Assembly (NCBI RefSeq): GCF_000964005.1
Contig: NZ_JXYP01000020.1
Location: 124,001 to 188,000 of the forward strand
Origin: Williamsia herbipolensis
Lineage (GTDB): Bacteria > Actinomycetota > Actinomycetes > Mycobacteriales > Mycobacteriaceae
DNA length: 64,000 nucleotides
Direction of reading: 5' to 3'
This document shows, in pieces, positions 28,701 through 36,858 of the stretch; within the stretch, counting starts at the first letter, position 1, and each line of letters starts with the position of its first letter. The notes below the pieces were generated by a model, which saw nothing but the letters and a program-made list of their open reading frames with translations, made no database searches and was not told the origin of the DNA. A program made the position numbers and the translations under genes.

Positions 28701-29076
28701 CCGCGCAGGCGGGGTCGGAGGAGCAGGCGTCGAGGACGTCGACCATCATCCACTGCACCCGGGCCGCCGACCACGGGTCGTCGCGACGACGGTGCCCCCG
28801 CACCGCGGCCAGGATCCGCTCGGTGAGTTCGGCGGGCGACGCGAAATCGATGTTCGCCGCGATCCCGTCGGCGACGCCGGTCGTGTCCGCCCGTGAGAGG
28901 GGGCCCGCGGAGGTACCCAGACGTGCCGAGAGGGTCTGCGCCAGCCACCGTTCCACACCCTTGGCGGGCACCGCCACGATCTCCGGTGTGAACGGATCGG
29001 CGAGCGGCTCGGCGAGGATGTCGGCCAGCGCCGACGCCAACACATCGGTGCGCTCGGCCCGGTGCGCCGTCAACAT
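25750..29076 (-). CDS. recC: exodeoxyribonuclease V subunit gamma (RecC)
   Basis: The 1,108-residue protein has the RecC opening (AVPAKGVERWLAQTLSARLG), the inactive helicase-like folds with LSLFGPTRLTTEQIRVLRAVA and VHACHGPARQVEVMRDVLARI, LEPRDVIVMCPDIEAYAPLI, and RVVVLIGLDDDTYPR in the C-terminal half. RecC holds the complex together and scans for Chi in E. coli; the Chi equivalent in Actinobacteria is not settled. It starts 30 bp after the thioesterase gene on the same strand, with no good ribosome site before ATG 29076, so readthrough and coupling from the lipid genes upstream is possible. Confidence 0.95.
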   Translation of the reverse strand: MLTAHRAERTDVLASALADILAEPLADPFTPEIVAVPAKGVERWLAQTLSARLGTSAGPLSRADTTGVADGIAANIDFASPAELTERILAAVRGHRRRDDPWSAARVQWMMVDVLDACSSDPACAVLARHLGVAGARPDPHRVGRRWSTATDLARLFASYAAARPDMIADWAAGDDTDGHGQALPDDMRWQVVVWRALRDRIGSPSPAELLPALCERIAAAPDALELPPRLSLFGPTRLTTEQIRVLRAVAAHRDVHLFLPHPSDRLWSSPPESAEVVRRRDLPRAGVSNPLLAGLSREIRETRLRLAPHLDRDLHHPDPDGPARAGAPAPGTTVLARLQRAIRDDIAPADIVVGPTDDSVSVHACHGPARQVEVMRDVLARIFCETPDLEPRDVIVMCPDIEAYAPLIRASFGRDGSGHPAHGLRVRLADRSMAATNTVLDAVVAVVAFAGGRATSGEILDLAAREPVRTRFGFDDDDLETIAEWMSEAGVRWGIDDAQRAAFGLRGYEQNTMSAGLDRIALGVVADESSIGWIHRALPLSGIDSADIDLVGRFAEFVDRLDRCLTAMSGGHTVEEWGTALLAVIDDLTDVRRADTWQRAQAVDVVGAALEHGDPATVLRRTDVVALLDDVVAARPTRANFRTGELTVCTMVPMRAVPHRVVVLIGLDDDTYPRATRDDGDDITRRDPCVGERDPRSEDRQLLLDTIMSARDRLVICYSGADPVSGLRRPPSVPVSEIVDAVAAIVGTDDPTSVVHRHPLHAFDPANFAEIDPFSFDVAALAGARALTRTPNHRIAFDRRPLTPVPTDDIDIADLVAFFDHPVRGFCRQRLGFVVPDTDDVPADQLDAALDPLDRWGIGDRLLRRRLSGESIEALRATELRRGTLPPFELGQVALAGVLDDVEPLAAAAQPMLDRPVETVDVDVPLADGRRLVGSIGGVHSAPSGATVFRAHYSRLGSKHRLQNWISLLAVAATRGGAAEAVAIGRAGRGSRLARSTLEAPPDPVAPLQALVTLRDTGLTQPLPLPASAAAVYADRRYAGSDHADGIEAARKDFGDKYGDVHDRHLGLVFAGGFDEILAAAEPVGFAMAAATIWRPLLTAERIDTPR

Positions 29077-29106
29077 CGGCGGATCCGACTCGCCGGCGTC
29101 ACGCGG

Positions 29107-29565
29107 TCACGATCGCCGGCTGCGCAGGGGCACCGGCGCCTCGACACGGTCGCGCATCGCCGCGGCGACGCGTTCGCCGAGGCCGACCGGTCGTCCGGCC
29201 GGATCGACGCAGACCAGGGTGGTCTCGGCCTGCGCGAACGCGGCGCCCGCGGGGTCGGTCAACACGCATCCGAAGTCGAACGAGGACGTGCCGACGCGGC
29301 TGAGCCAGACACGCGAGGTGATGTCGTCGCCGCTGTACGGGATCGACGCGAGGTACTCGATCTCCTGCCGGACCACGACGAGTCCACCGTCGATCAGCGC
29401 ACCGTCCTCGGAGGGCGGCGCACCGGAGGCGATGAGGAGCGCCATGCCGGCCCGCACACGGGACTCCTCGAACAGGCGCGCGATGGCGACGTTGTTGATG
29501 TGGTTGTTCACATCCATGTCGCCCCACCGCAGCTGCAGCGAGACCGTCACCACGTGATCAGACAT
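29107..29565 (-). CDS. acyl-CoA thioesterase, 4HBT hotdog family
   Basis: The 152-residue protein has LQLRWGDMDVNNHINNVAIARLFEESR, whose Asp and His/Asn residues form the 4-hydroxybenzoyl-CoA thioesterase active site at the start of the central helix. One hotdog domain fills the length. ATG at 29565 (MSDHVVTV) is preferred by family-like length; ATG 29574 is equally close to the weak upstream signal. It lies 57 bp downstream of the CFA-like methyltransferase gene and just before recC, so a role in releasing modified fatty acids is an inference from position only. Confidence 0.88.
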   Translation of the reverse strand: MSDHVVTVSLQLRWGDMDVNNHINNVAIARLFEESRVRAGMALLIASGAPPSEDGALIDGGLVVVRQEIEYLASIPYSGDDITSRVWLSRVGTSSFDFGCVLTDPAGAAFAQAETTLVCVDPAGRPVGLGERVAAAMRDRVEAPVPLRSRRS

Positions 29566-29622
29566 GCCGGTCATGCTATCGACCGGTACCCACGGCGTAC
29601 CCGCGGCGGGCGGCGCGCGCCC

Positions 29623-30867
29623 TCAGGCGGGTCGACGGGTGAACTGCAGCTGGCTGACCTCGAGGTACCCGGATGCGAAACCGGCCTCGCAGTAGGCGAG
29701 GTAGTACTCCCACATCCTGCGGAAGGTCTCGTCGAATCCCCTGTGCGACACTGTCGTCCAGGTCTCGTTGAAGCGATGACGCCAACGCCGGAGTGTCTCG
29801 GCGTAGTGCTGGCCAAGTTCCACGCGGTCCGAACGGACCAGCGTGGTGTGGTCGGCGAGCGAATCGTCGATGGCCTGCAGCGACGGGATGAGCCCGCCGG
29901 GGAAGATGTACTTCTGGATCCAGCCCCACGAGCGACGCGTCGCGAGCATCCGCGCATGCGACATGAGGATCGCCTGGATGGCGACGGTGCCGCCCGGGGC
30001 CAGCAGGGAGTCGAGGGCCCCGAAGTACGTCGGCCAGTACTCCTCGCCGACGGCCTCGATCATCTCCACGCTCACGATGGCGTCGAACTCACCGCGCACG
30101 TCGCGGTAGTCCTGCAGGCGGATGTCGATCCGGTCGCCCAGGCCGGCCTCGGCGATGCGCCCCAGGGCGAGCTCGCGCTGTTCCGCCGAGAGGGTCACCG
30201 TCGTGACGTGGGCGCCGCGCTGCGCCGCCCGGATCGCCAGCGCTCCCCAGCCGCTGCCGATCTCCAGGACGCGAGTCCCCGAGCCGACATGGGCCATGTC
30301 GAGGATCGAGTCGATCTTGCGGTACTGCGCGGTCTCGAGATCCTGGCCGGCGAAATCGGTGGCGGGATCGAACATGGCCGAGCTGTAGGACATGGTCGGG
30401 TCGAGGAACGCGGCGAACATCTCGTTGCTCAGGTCGTAGTGCGATCCGATGTTGCGTTTCGATCCCTCGATCGAGTTGCGCTGGCTCTCCGGGATCCGCT
30501 TGTCGACCACGGCCCGCATCTTCCAGAGCCGCTCGGGGATGAGGGTGGTGAGTCGTTCGGCGAACGGGGTGAGGGCGGCGCCGAGATCGCTGCCGGGGGC
30601 CGCGCGCCAGTCCCCCGCCATGTACGCCTCGCCCAGCCCGATCTTGGGGTTGTGGCTCAGTCGGTCGTAGAACACCTTGGGACGGACGATCTCGAGTTCG
30701 GGGGCACCCTCGCCCCCGTGCCCCCGCACGGTGCCGTCGGGGAAGCGCACGGCGACGGGCGCCTTGCTGAACGCGTAGTCGACCAGACGTTTCGTGATCG
30801 GCGTCTTGAACCACGTCCCGCTCAGAACGGGACGGCGGACGGCGAACGGATCTGCGACTCCAGTCAT
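29623..30867 (-). CDS. ufaA1: CFA-synthase-like (UfaA1-type) fatty-acid methyltransferase
   Basis: The 414-residue protein has the cyclopropane-fatty-acid synthase layout: an N-terminal lipid-binding part to about residue 135, then NIGSHYDLSNEMFAAFLDPTMSYSS, SAM motif VLEIGSGWGALAIRAA (200-215), VTLSAEQRELA and IVSVEMIEAVGEEYW. The usual YSCA cysteine is Ser here (YSSA) and the usual E-H-V-G is EAVG, so bicarbonate binding differs from true cyclopropanases. Gene order with the DUF1365 and flavin genes is that of M. tuberculosis Rv0447c-Rv0449c, where Rv0447c is UfaA1. It likely methylates or otherwise modifies a phospholipid-bound unsaturated chain. Confidence 0.85.
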   Translation of the reverse strand: MTGVADPFAVRRPVLSGTWFKTPITKRLVDYAFSKAPVAVRFPDGTVRGHGGEGAPELEIVRPKVFYDRLSHNPKIGLGEAYMAGDWRAAPGSDLGAALTPFAERLTTLIPERLWKMRAVVDKRIPESQRNSIEGSKRNIGSHYDLSNEMFAAFLDPTMSYSSAMFDPATDFAGQDLETAQYRKIDSILDMAHVGSGTRVLEIGSGWGALAIRAAQRGAHVTTVTLSAEQRELALGRIAEAGLGDRIDIRLQDYRDVRGEFDAIVSVEMIEAVGEEYWPTYFGALDSLLAPGGTVAIQAILMSHARMLATRRSWGWIQKYIFPGGLIPSLQAIDDSLADHTTLVRSDRVELGQHYAETLRRWRHRFNETWTTVSHRGFDETFRRMWEYYLAYCEAGFASGYLEVSQLQFTRRPA

Positions 30868-30868
30868 G

Positions 30869-31630
30869 TCAGACCTCCTGGGGTGGTGTGTGCGGGGGGC
30901 GCGGGACGACGCGGAGACGTCGTGCCCACAGCCAGATCCCGTGGACGGCGATGAGCAGTGAGACCCGTTGGGGCATCAGGGGCATGGTCAGTATCGAGCG
31001 GGCGACCCGACGAGGGGTCGCCGGTCGCGGGACGCCGGTGAACGTCGCGGTGAACGGTTCCATACCGGCGCGGTCGAGGATGATCGTGACCCCGATCCGG
31101 TCGGCGGCGAGGCGGAACGTCATCCGGTAACGGCCCGAGACGTCGTTGAACGGGGAGACGTAGAAGTGCTTGTCGGCCTCGGCGTGCCCGTCACGGTCGG
31201 GATGGAGCAGATAGGCGGTCCGTTCGCCGTAGGTGTTGTGCACCTCGGCGACGACACAGGTGACGGTGCCGGAGGCGTCGAGGCACCAGTACACCGACAG
31301 CGGGTCGAACACGTAGCCCAGCACCCGCGCGTTGGCGAGCATGAGGATCCGTGAGCCGGGTCCCGTCTCGATCCCGTTGGCGCGCAGGAACGTCTCGACG
31401 TTGCGTTTGATCGCACGGGTGTCGTCGGTGTCGAGCGCACCGAGGTGGTCGCGTGCGGAGAACCGGGCGAAGGGACGGAGCGGACGCGGCAGTCGCGGCG
31501 GCGCGTCGAGGTCGATCAGCCACTGATAGACGCGGTGGCGGAACCGATGCGCCGTCGCACCACGGCGGCGGTGCGCCACGTCCCCGGCGACGATCGCGGG
31601 CAACGAGGGGAGGTCGAGGACGGTGGTCAT
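30869..31630 (-). CDS. DUF1365 family protein
   Basis: The 253-residue protein fits DUF1365: an opening HRRRGATAHRFRHRVYQWLIDLD, then LGYVFDPLSVYWCLD, VVAEVHNTYGERTAYLL and KHFYVSPFNDVSGRYRM. Its stop is one base before the start of the CFA-like gene, so the two are tightly coupled. The family nearly always sits beside CFA-like methyltransferases and flavin amine-oxidase-like proteins. Its reaction is unknown; the conserved HNTYG and FYVSPF blocks suggest a lipid- or cofactor-binding beta fold. Equivalent to Rv0448c by gene order. Confidence 0.9.
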   Translation of the reverse strand: MTTVLDLPSLPAIVAGDVAHRRRGATAHRFRHRVYQWLIDLDAPPRLPRPLRPFARFSARDHLGALDTDDTRAIKRNVETFLRANGIETGPGSRILMLANARVLGYVFDPLSVYWCLDASGTVTCVVAEVHNTYGERTAYLLHPDRDGHAEADKHFYVSPFNDVSGRYRMTFRLAADRIGVTIILDRAGMEPFTATFTGVPRPATPRRVARSILTMPLMPQRVSLLIAVHGIWLWARRLRVVPRPPHTPPQEV

Positions 31631-31649
31631 GCGCGCACCGGGTCCGTGG

Positions 31650-32948
31650 TCACCATGTCGCGCCGAGGCCCTCCGCGGCGGCCACGCCCGATCGGCAGCC
31701 GTCCTCGTGGAATCCCCACCCGTGGTAGGCGCCGGCGAAGGCGGTGGTCGCGGTGGTCAGGGTCGGCAGCATCGACTGGGCGGCCACGGCGGCGCGTGTG
31801 TACACCGGATGGGCGTAGTCCATGACCTCGATGATCGACGCGGGGTCGATGAGATGGCGGGCGTTGAGCGTCACCAGGAAGTCGGTGTCGCTGTCGATGT
31901 CCTGCAACCGGTTCATCCAGTAGGTCACCACCGGCAGAGCGTCACCATCGGCGTCGTCGGCCGGTCCCTTCGACGCGTCGGGTGTGAGGTAGTTCCACGA
32001 GGCACGCGCCCGCGGCGAACGGGGCAGCAACGACGAATCCGTGTGCAGGACGGCCTCGTTCGGTGAGTAGTGAAAGGCCGACAGCAGCGTCTTCTCGGCC
32101 TCGGACGGATCGGCCAGCATCGACAGGGCCTGCTCGGGGTGCGTGGCGACGACGACCTTGTCGAACCGCTCACGCCCGCCATGTCCGTCGACGACGGTGA
32201 CACCGGTGTCGCTGCGCGTGATCTCCGCGACCGGGGTGCCCAGGCGGATGTCGTGGAGTGTCGCGGCGATCCGATCGACGTACTCGTGCGAGCCACCGGT
32301 CACGGTGTACCACTGCGGTGACCCCGTGACCGACAGCATGCCGTGGTTGCGCAGGAACGCGAACAGGTAACGCGCCGGGTAGTCCAGAGAGGTCTGCGCA
32401 CCCGACGACCACACACACGAGACGAGCGGGATCGCATAGTGCCGACGGAAGAACCCACCGAAGCGATGACCCGAGAGGAACTCGCCGTAGGTGGTGAGGT
32501 CCTCGTCGTCAGCGGTGTCGAGGAATGCGGCGGCCGCACGGTGGAACTGTTTGATCTGGACGAGCATCCCGAGGAAACGCGGATCGGCCAGCCGCCACGG
32601 CTGCGCCAGGATGCCGCCCATCCCCCGACCGCCGGCGTACTGGAAGCGGCCCGCCGGGTCACTGATGCTCATGCTCATCTCGGTGGGCTGGGTGGCCACG
32701 CCGAGTTCGGTGAACATGCGCCGCAACAGCGGGTAGGTCTCGGTGTTGTGGACGATGAAACCGGTGTCGATCCGGTGCGTCCGGTCGCCGTCGGCGACGG
32801 AATGGGTGTGAGCATGCCCACCCAACCGATCGTCGGCCTCGTACAGCGTCACCGCGTGACTGCGACCGAGGATGTGGGCCGCGGTGAGTCCGGAGACACC
32901 GGAGCCGATCACCGCGACGGACGGCATCGACGGGCGTGCGGCGTCCAT
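31650..32948 (-). CDS. flavin-containing amine-oxidase-like oxidoreductase
   Basis: The 432-residue protein opens with a FAD motif VAVIGSGVSGLTAAHILG, followed by the GG doublet segment LYEADDRLGGHAHTHSV. RIDTGFIVHNTETYP is the signature of the COG2907-type group. AYHGWGFHEDGCRSGVAAAE closes the FAD domain. ATG at 32948 is preferred because GGGAG lies 7 nt before it; the ATG at 32954 has no spacing. It begins the minus-strand run with the DUF1365 and CFA-like genes, as in Rv0449c-Rv0447c, and likely oxidises or reduces the modified acyl chain. Confidence 0.9.
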   Translation of the reverse strand: MDAARPSMPSVAVIGSGVSGLTAAHILGRSHAVTLYEADDRLGGHAHTHSVADGDRTHRIDTGFIVHNTETYPLLRRMFTELGVATQPTEMSMSISDPAGRFQYAGGRGMGGILAQPWRLADPRFLGMLVQIKQFHRAAAAFLDTADDEDLTTYGEFLSGHRFGGFFRRHYAIPLVSCVWSSGAQTSLDYPARYLFAFLRNHGMLSVTGSPQWYTVTGGSHEYVDRIAATLHDIRLGTPVAEITRSDTGVTVVDGHGGRERFDKVVVATHPEQALSMLADPSEAEKTLLSAFHYSPNEAVLHTDSSLLPRSPRARASWNYLTPDASKGPADDADGDALPVVTYWMNRLQDIDSDTDFLVTLNARHLIDPASIIEVMDYAHPVYTRAAVAAQSMLPTLTTATTAFAGAYHGWGFHEDGCRSGVAAAEGLGATW

Positions 32949-33169
32949 CACCATCTCCCACCTCTGATCCTGGGTTCGAATCGGGCGCGGCCGGTGTCGT
33001 CGCCGGGCGCGCGATCATTATCGCCTCATCGGCGTCTCCACCATGATTCGTTGTCTCCCGCGTGCCGGATGGGAGCACCCCGTTCGGCTCACAGCGCAAT
33101 CGGACGTCACCGGTCGGCGCACGCGGTCGCGGCGGCATGGTCGGCGCGCGATGTGCCTACTCTCGAGTC

Positions 33170-34513
33170 ATGAGCATCACGCGGTCGTCGGTCGTCGACG
33201 ACACCATCGACGAGGTCTTCGCCTGGCACACCCGCCCCGGCGCCTTCCACCGGCTGTCGCCGCCGTTCGCCCCGATGTCGCTGCGGTCGGAGGCGACCTC
33301 CATCTCCGACGGGCAGGCCGTCCTCGCCCTGCCGGGTGGACTGCCGTGGAAGGCGACACACGTGCCGTCGGGGTATCACCCGCCGCATCAGTTCGTCGAC
33401 ACCCTCACCTCGGTGCCGCTGAAGTTCGTCACGCCGTGGACCCACACCCACCGCTTCGACGCCGTCGGCGACGACCGCACCCGCATCACCGACACGGTCG
33501 ACACCCGCGTCCCCGGCTTCGTCCTGTCATCGATGTTCGACTTCCGCCACCGCCAGCTCGCCGACGACATCGTCACCCAGAAGTGGGCGCGCGCACTGCA
33601 GCCGACACCGATAACCATCGCGATGACGGGCGTGTCGGGGACGATCGGCACCGCCCTGGCCGCACTGGCGACCACCGGCGGGCACCGGGTGATCTCCCTG
33701 GTTCGTCGTGACCCGGAGGGCCCCGACGAACGGCGCTGGGACACCGCGCATCCCGCGGCCGATCTCCTCGACGGTGTCGACGTGGTCATCCACCTCGCGG
33801 GTGCATCGATCGCCGGTCGGTTCACCGACTCCCACGTGGCGTCGGTCCGCGACAGTCGCGTCGGGCCCACGCGCGCACTGGCCTCGGTGGCCGCGGCGGC
33901 ACATGCCCGCGGCTCCGGTCCGTCGGTGTTCGTCGCCGGTTCGGCGATCGGGATCTACGGCGACAGCCGTGGCGACGAGCGTCTCACCGAGTCGAGCGCA
34001 CCCGGCGACGGCGTGGTCGCCGACATCGTGCGCGACTGGGAGGCCGCGTGCGACCCGGCGCGCGACGCCGGCCTGCGGGTCAGCAACATCCGCACGGGCG
34101 TGGTGCAGTCGGCGGCGGGCGGCATGCTCAAGCTGCTGCGACCGCTCTTCTCGGCCGGACTCGGTGGGCCGATCGGCAACGGGCGCCAGTGGTTGTCGTG
34201 GATCGGCCTCGAGGACGTCTGCGATGTGTTCTATCGTGCCGCGCTCGACGAGCGGGTCAGCGGACCGGTCAACGCGGTGTCGCCCGAGCCCGTGCGCAAT
34301 GCGGAGTTCACCTCCACGATGGGCTCGGTCCTGCACCGCCCCACGTTCTTCCGCGTACCGGAGTTCGCCCCGAAACTGCTGCTCACCGAGACGGGTGCGG
34401 ACTCACTGGCGTTGGCCGACCAGCGCGTGGTGCCCACCGAGCTGGAGCGATGGGGCCACGAGTTCCGGATGCCGCGACTCGCCGACGCGTTGGCGCATCA
34501 GTGCGGAAAGTGA
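33170..34513 (+). CDS. TIGR01777 family NAD-dependent epimerase with N-terminal SRPBCC domain
   Basis: The 447-residue protein joins two domains. Residues 1 to about 145 form an SRPBCC/START-like ligand-binding fold (SITRSSVVDDTIDEVFAWHTRPGAFHRLSPP, ending MFDFRHRQLADDI). Residues about 150-447 are a short-chain epimerase of the TIGR01777 type with TGVSGTIGTALAAL, VIHLAGASIAGRFT, GSAIGIYG and the C-terminal PKLLLTETGADSLALADQRV block. ATG at 33170 gives normal length. It diverges from the lipid-modification genes across 221 bp. Such proteins often occur beside CFA/DUF1365 clusters in other bacteria, which suggests shared function. Confidence 0.88.
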   Translation: MSITRSSVVDDTIDEVFAWHTRPGAFHRLSPPFAPMSLRSEATSISDGQAVLALPGGLPWKATHVPSGYHPPHQFVDTLTSVPLKFVTPWTHTHRFDAVGDDRTRITDTVDTRVPGFVLSSMFDFRHRQLADDIVTQKWARALQPTPITIAMTGVSGTIGTALAALATTGGHRVISLVRRDPEGPDERRWDTAHPAADLLDGVDVVIHLAGASIAGRFTDSHVASVRDSRVGPTRALASVAAAAHARGSGPSVFVAGSAIGIYGDSRGDERLTESSAPGDGVVADIVRDWEAACDPARDAGLRVSNIRTGVVQSAAGGMLKLLRPLFSAGLGGPIGNGRQWLSWIGLEDVCDVFYRAALDERVSGPVNAVSPEPVRNAEFTSTMGSVLHRPTFFRVPEFAPKLLLTETGADSLALADQRVVPTELERWGHEFRMPRLADALAHQCGK

Positions 34514-34631
34514 GCCTGCAGGCCGTATCATGAGCGCACTTCGGGTGCCGGGCATGGGCACTCGCCCGGCCGGCGGCCGGTGGTCCCCACCGATCGGGTG
34601 ACCATCCGGGCCGCGGAGAACGAGGTGCGCG

Positions 34632-35225
34632 TTGATCGTCGAGACGCCCCAGTTGATCCTGCGGCCCGTCGGCACGAACGACGTGTCGTCACTGGTGGAA
34701 CTCGACAGTGATCCCGCGGTCATGCGGTACGTGTCCGGAGGCGCACCGACCCCTCGCGCGGTGATCGAGGACTGGGTGGTGCCCCGAGCGGTGGCCGAGA
34801 TGTCGTCGCGCCGCGGCGGCGGGATGTGGGCGGCCATCGACCGGTCGAGCGGGGAGTTCGTCGGCTGGTTCTCGTTGCGGGCCCCGCGCCACGGCACGCA
34901 ACCCGAACTCGAACTGACCTACCGACTCCGGCGTGCGGCATGGGGCCGTGGACTGGCGACGGAGGGGTCGCAGACCCTCATGCGCGTCGCGTTCGACGCC
35001 CCCGACACCGGACGGGTCTTCGCGAGCACGATGGCCGTGAACTCGGCGTCGCGTCGGGTGATGGAGAAGTCCGGGATGCGTTTGACCGCATTGCATCTCG
35101 GCGACGACGCCGAAACCGACGGTTACGAGCGCGGCGAGGTCGAATACGAGCTGCGCCGCTCCGACTGGGAGAGCGCGCGTTTCGTGTGGGGGGTGCGTGG
35201 GTCGACGTCCGAGCTCACGGCCTGA
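34632..35225 (+). CDS. GNAT family N-acetyltransferase (RimJ/RimL-like)
   Basis: The 197-residue protein starts with TTG at 34632 (LIVETPQLILRPVGTNDVSSL). Acetyl-CoA-binding features are ELTYRLRRAAWGRGLATEG (motif A) and ASTMAVNSASRRVMEKSGMRL (motif B), the usual RimJ/RimL arrangement; these enzymes acetylate protein N-termini or small amines. Its 3' end overlaps the end of the convergent transporter gene by about 100 bp. The C-terminal 20 residues lie wholly in that overlap. Confidence 0.85.
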   Translation: MIVETPQLILRPVGTNDVSSLVELDSDPAVMRYVSGGAPTPRAVIEDWVVPRAVAEMSSRRGGGMWAAIDRSSGEFVGWFSLRAPRHGTQPELELTYRLRRAAWGRGLATEGSQTLMRVAFDAPDTGRVFASTMAVNSASRRVMEKSGMRLTALHLGDDAETDGYERGEVEYELRRSDWESARFVWGVRGSTSELTA

Positions 35226-36208
35226 GTGGCATCTGCGGCATCGCCGCGATCTGTGCCGCGTCGGACGGTCACGATGCCGCACAGCATCACCACGGCTCCG
35301 GCCATCTGAGCCGGTGACATCGACTGGCCCAGCAGGATCCACGACGCCGTCGCCGACGTGATCACCTCGACCAGCGCGACGAACGACGCCAGGGTGGGGC
35401 CCAACCGCCGGACGGCCGCGATCCCCGTGACGTAGGCGATCGCGGTCGAGATCACCGCGACCGCGACGGCTGCGGTCCACCAGGGCAGTTCGCCTCCGGC
35501 GAGGGTGACATCCGCGGTGCTCGCCGTCATTGGCAACAAGCCGACGGCGCCGGCCGCGCCGACGAGGAGGGCTCCGATCACGAGTCCGCCACAGGTGAGC
35601 GCGACCGGGTCGACGTCACCCCGACTGCGCCCGTCGACGTCGACGCGCGCGCTCGGACCGGCGATCAGGAAATACCCGGCCAGCCCGACGGCGGCGGCAC
35701 CGGCCCAGAGGACACCGATCGGGTCGATCGACCACCCCGCGGCGCCACCGATGACCACGGTCACCAATCCCGCGATAGCGACAGCAGCGCCCAGCAGCGT
35801 GAGACGACCGGCGCGATGCCCGCCGACCACCCGGCGGTAGATCAGCACCAGCACCGGCGCGCTGTACTCGATGAGCAGAGCGACGGCGACATCGAGATGC
35901 CGAACGGCGTTGAAGAAGCACAACTGCACCATCGCCACCCCCATCACGCCGTAGGCGAGCACCGACCAGGGTGCACGGGCGATGGTGGCGAGACGCCGAC
36001 GCCCCATGATCGCGGCCGGTACCACGAGCACCACCGCGCCGAGCCCCAGGCGCAGGAGGGTTGCCGCCGTCGAGGACCACCCGGCGTCGATCAGCGCCGA
36101 GGCCAGCGGCCCCGACATCCCGAACGACATCGCGGAGACGGCGGCCAGCGCGACGCCGGACGTCACCGATCCGGGCCCCGCCGTCGGTGTGGTTGTTGCG
36201 CGTGGCAT
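35123..36208 (-). CDS. EamA/DMT-family transporter
   Basis: The 361-residue membrane protein shows about ten hydrophobic helices in two EamA repeats. The second repeat contains ISTAIAYVTGIAAVRRLGPTLASFVALVEVITSATASWILLGQSMSPAQMAGAVVML, a classic EamA signature. It should export amino acids or other metabolites. ATG at 36208 follows AGGAG. The hydrophilic tail from about residue 325 overlaps the 3' end of the convergent acetyltransferase gene. The divergent CGNR regulator and the inverted repeat between them suggest that regulator controls this gene. Confidence 0.9.
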   Translation of the reverse strand: MPRATTTPTAGPGSVTSGVALAAVSAMSFGMSGPLASALIDAGWSSTAATLLRLGLGAVVLVVPAAIMGRRRLATIARAPWSVLAYGVMGVAMVQLCFFNAVRHLDVAVALLIEYSAPVLVLIYRRVVGGHRAGRLTLLGAAVAIAGLVTVVIGGAAGWSIDPIGVLWAGAAAVGLAGYFLIAGPSARVDVDGRSRGDVDPVALTCGGLVIGALLVGAAGAVGLLPMTASTADVTLAGGELPWWTAAVAVAVISTAIAYVTGIAAVRRLGPTLASFVALVEVITSATASWILLGQSMSPAQMAGAVVMLCGIVTVRRGTDRGDAADATQAVSSDVDPRTPHTKRALSQSERRSSYSTSPRS

Positions 36209-36242
36209 CGGTTCGCCTCTCCTGGTGCCGTCGCATCCGGTG

Positions 36243-36275
36243 TGTCATGAGCGTCGGCAGCTTATGCTCATGACA
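36243..36275. promoter_or_regulatory. candidate operator of the CGNR regulator
   Basis: A perfect inverted repeat, TGTCATGAGC and GCTCATGACA, occupies 36243-36252 and 36266-36275 with a 13-bp spacer, so the half-sites are 23 bp apart, about two helical turns. Each arm contains the smaller palindrome TCATGA. It lies in the 98-bp divergent region between the EamA gene and the CGNR gene, where it could block both promoters. This is the pattern of an autoregulated local repressor. Confidence 0.65.
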
Positions 36276-36306
36276 AGGAAACGACACGCACCTGTCAGGA
36301 GTCAAG

Positions 36307-36858
36307 ATGCGTTTCACCCATGACACCGAGCCGGCGTTGGTCGCGGTCACCGCACTGGTCAATTCCGGGCGCACCGACACCGACACGCTGGCCACGACCG
36401 ATGACCTCGGCGACTTCCTCGACACCCACGGCTACACCGGCCGCCACGACGGCGATGTCACAGAACTGCAGGCGGTCCGCGCGCTGCGCGACCGACTCGC
36501 CCGGTTCTGGGACCTCGACCGCGACGCCGCGGCCGCGGAGGTGAACCGGATACTGCGTGAATCGGGCGCCCGGCCGTTCGTGACACGTCACGACACGGCC
36601 GACTGGCACATCCACGTCACCGACTCGGGCGATCCGCTCGCCGACCGCATCGGGGCCGAGACCGCGATGGCGTTCGTCGACCTCATCCGTGCCGACGAGT
36701 TCGACCGACTCCGCACCTGCGTCGCCGACGACTGTGACTGCGTACTGATCGACATGTCACGCAACCGTTCTCGCCGCTTCTGCGCCGAGCGCAACTGCGG
36801 GAACCGGGCCAGCGTGGCCGCCTACCGCGCCCGTCGATCGCAGATCACGCACTCCTGA
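36307..36858 (+). CDS. CGNR zinc finger transcriptional regulator
   Basis: The 183-residue protein has an N-terminal ABATE-like ligand-sensing region (TEPALVAVTALVNSG, ELQAVRALRDRLARFW) and a C-terminal CGNR zinc finger: RTCVADDCDCVLID, SRNRSRRFCAERNCGNRASVAAYRARR, with cysteines and the CGNR motif intact. This group is believed to bind DNA through the CGNR finger. CAGGAG precedes ATG 36307. It diverges from the EamA transporter with an inverted repeat between, so the likely job is control of that transporter and of itself. Confidence 0.9.
   Translation: MRFTHDTEPALVAVTALVNSGRTDTDTLATTDDLGDFLDTHGYTGRHDGDVTELQAVRALRDRLARFWDLDRDAAAAEVNRILRESGARPFVTRHDTADWHIHVTDSGDPLADRIGAETAMAFVDLIRADEFDRLRTCVADDCDCVLIDMSRNRSRRFCAERNCGNRASVAAYRARRSQITHS

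Noticed and set aside
32973-32982. Second GGTTCGAATC tRNA-like motif
   Set aside because: Flanking bases do not form a T-stem or cloverleaf.
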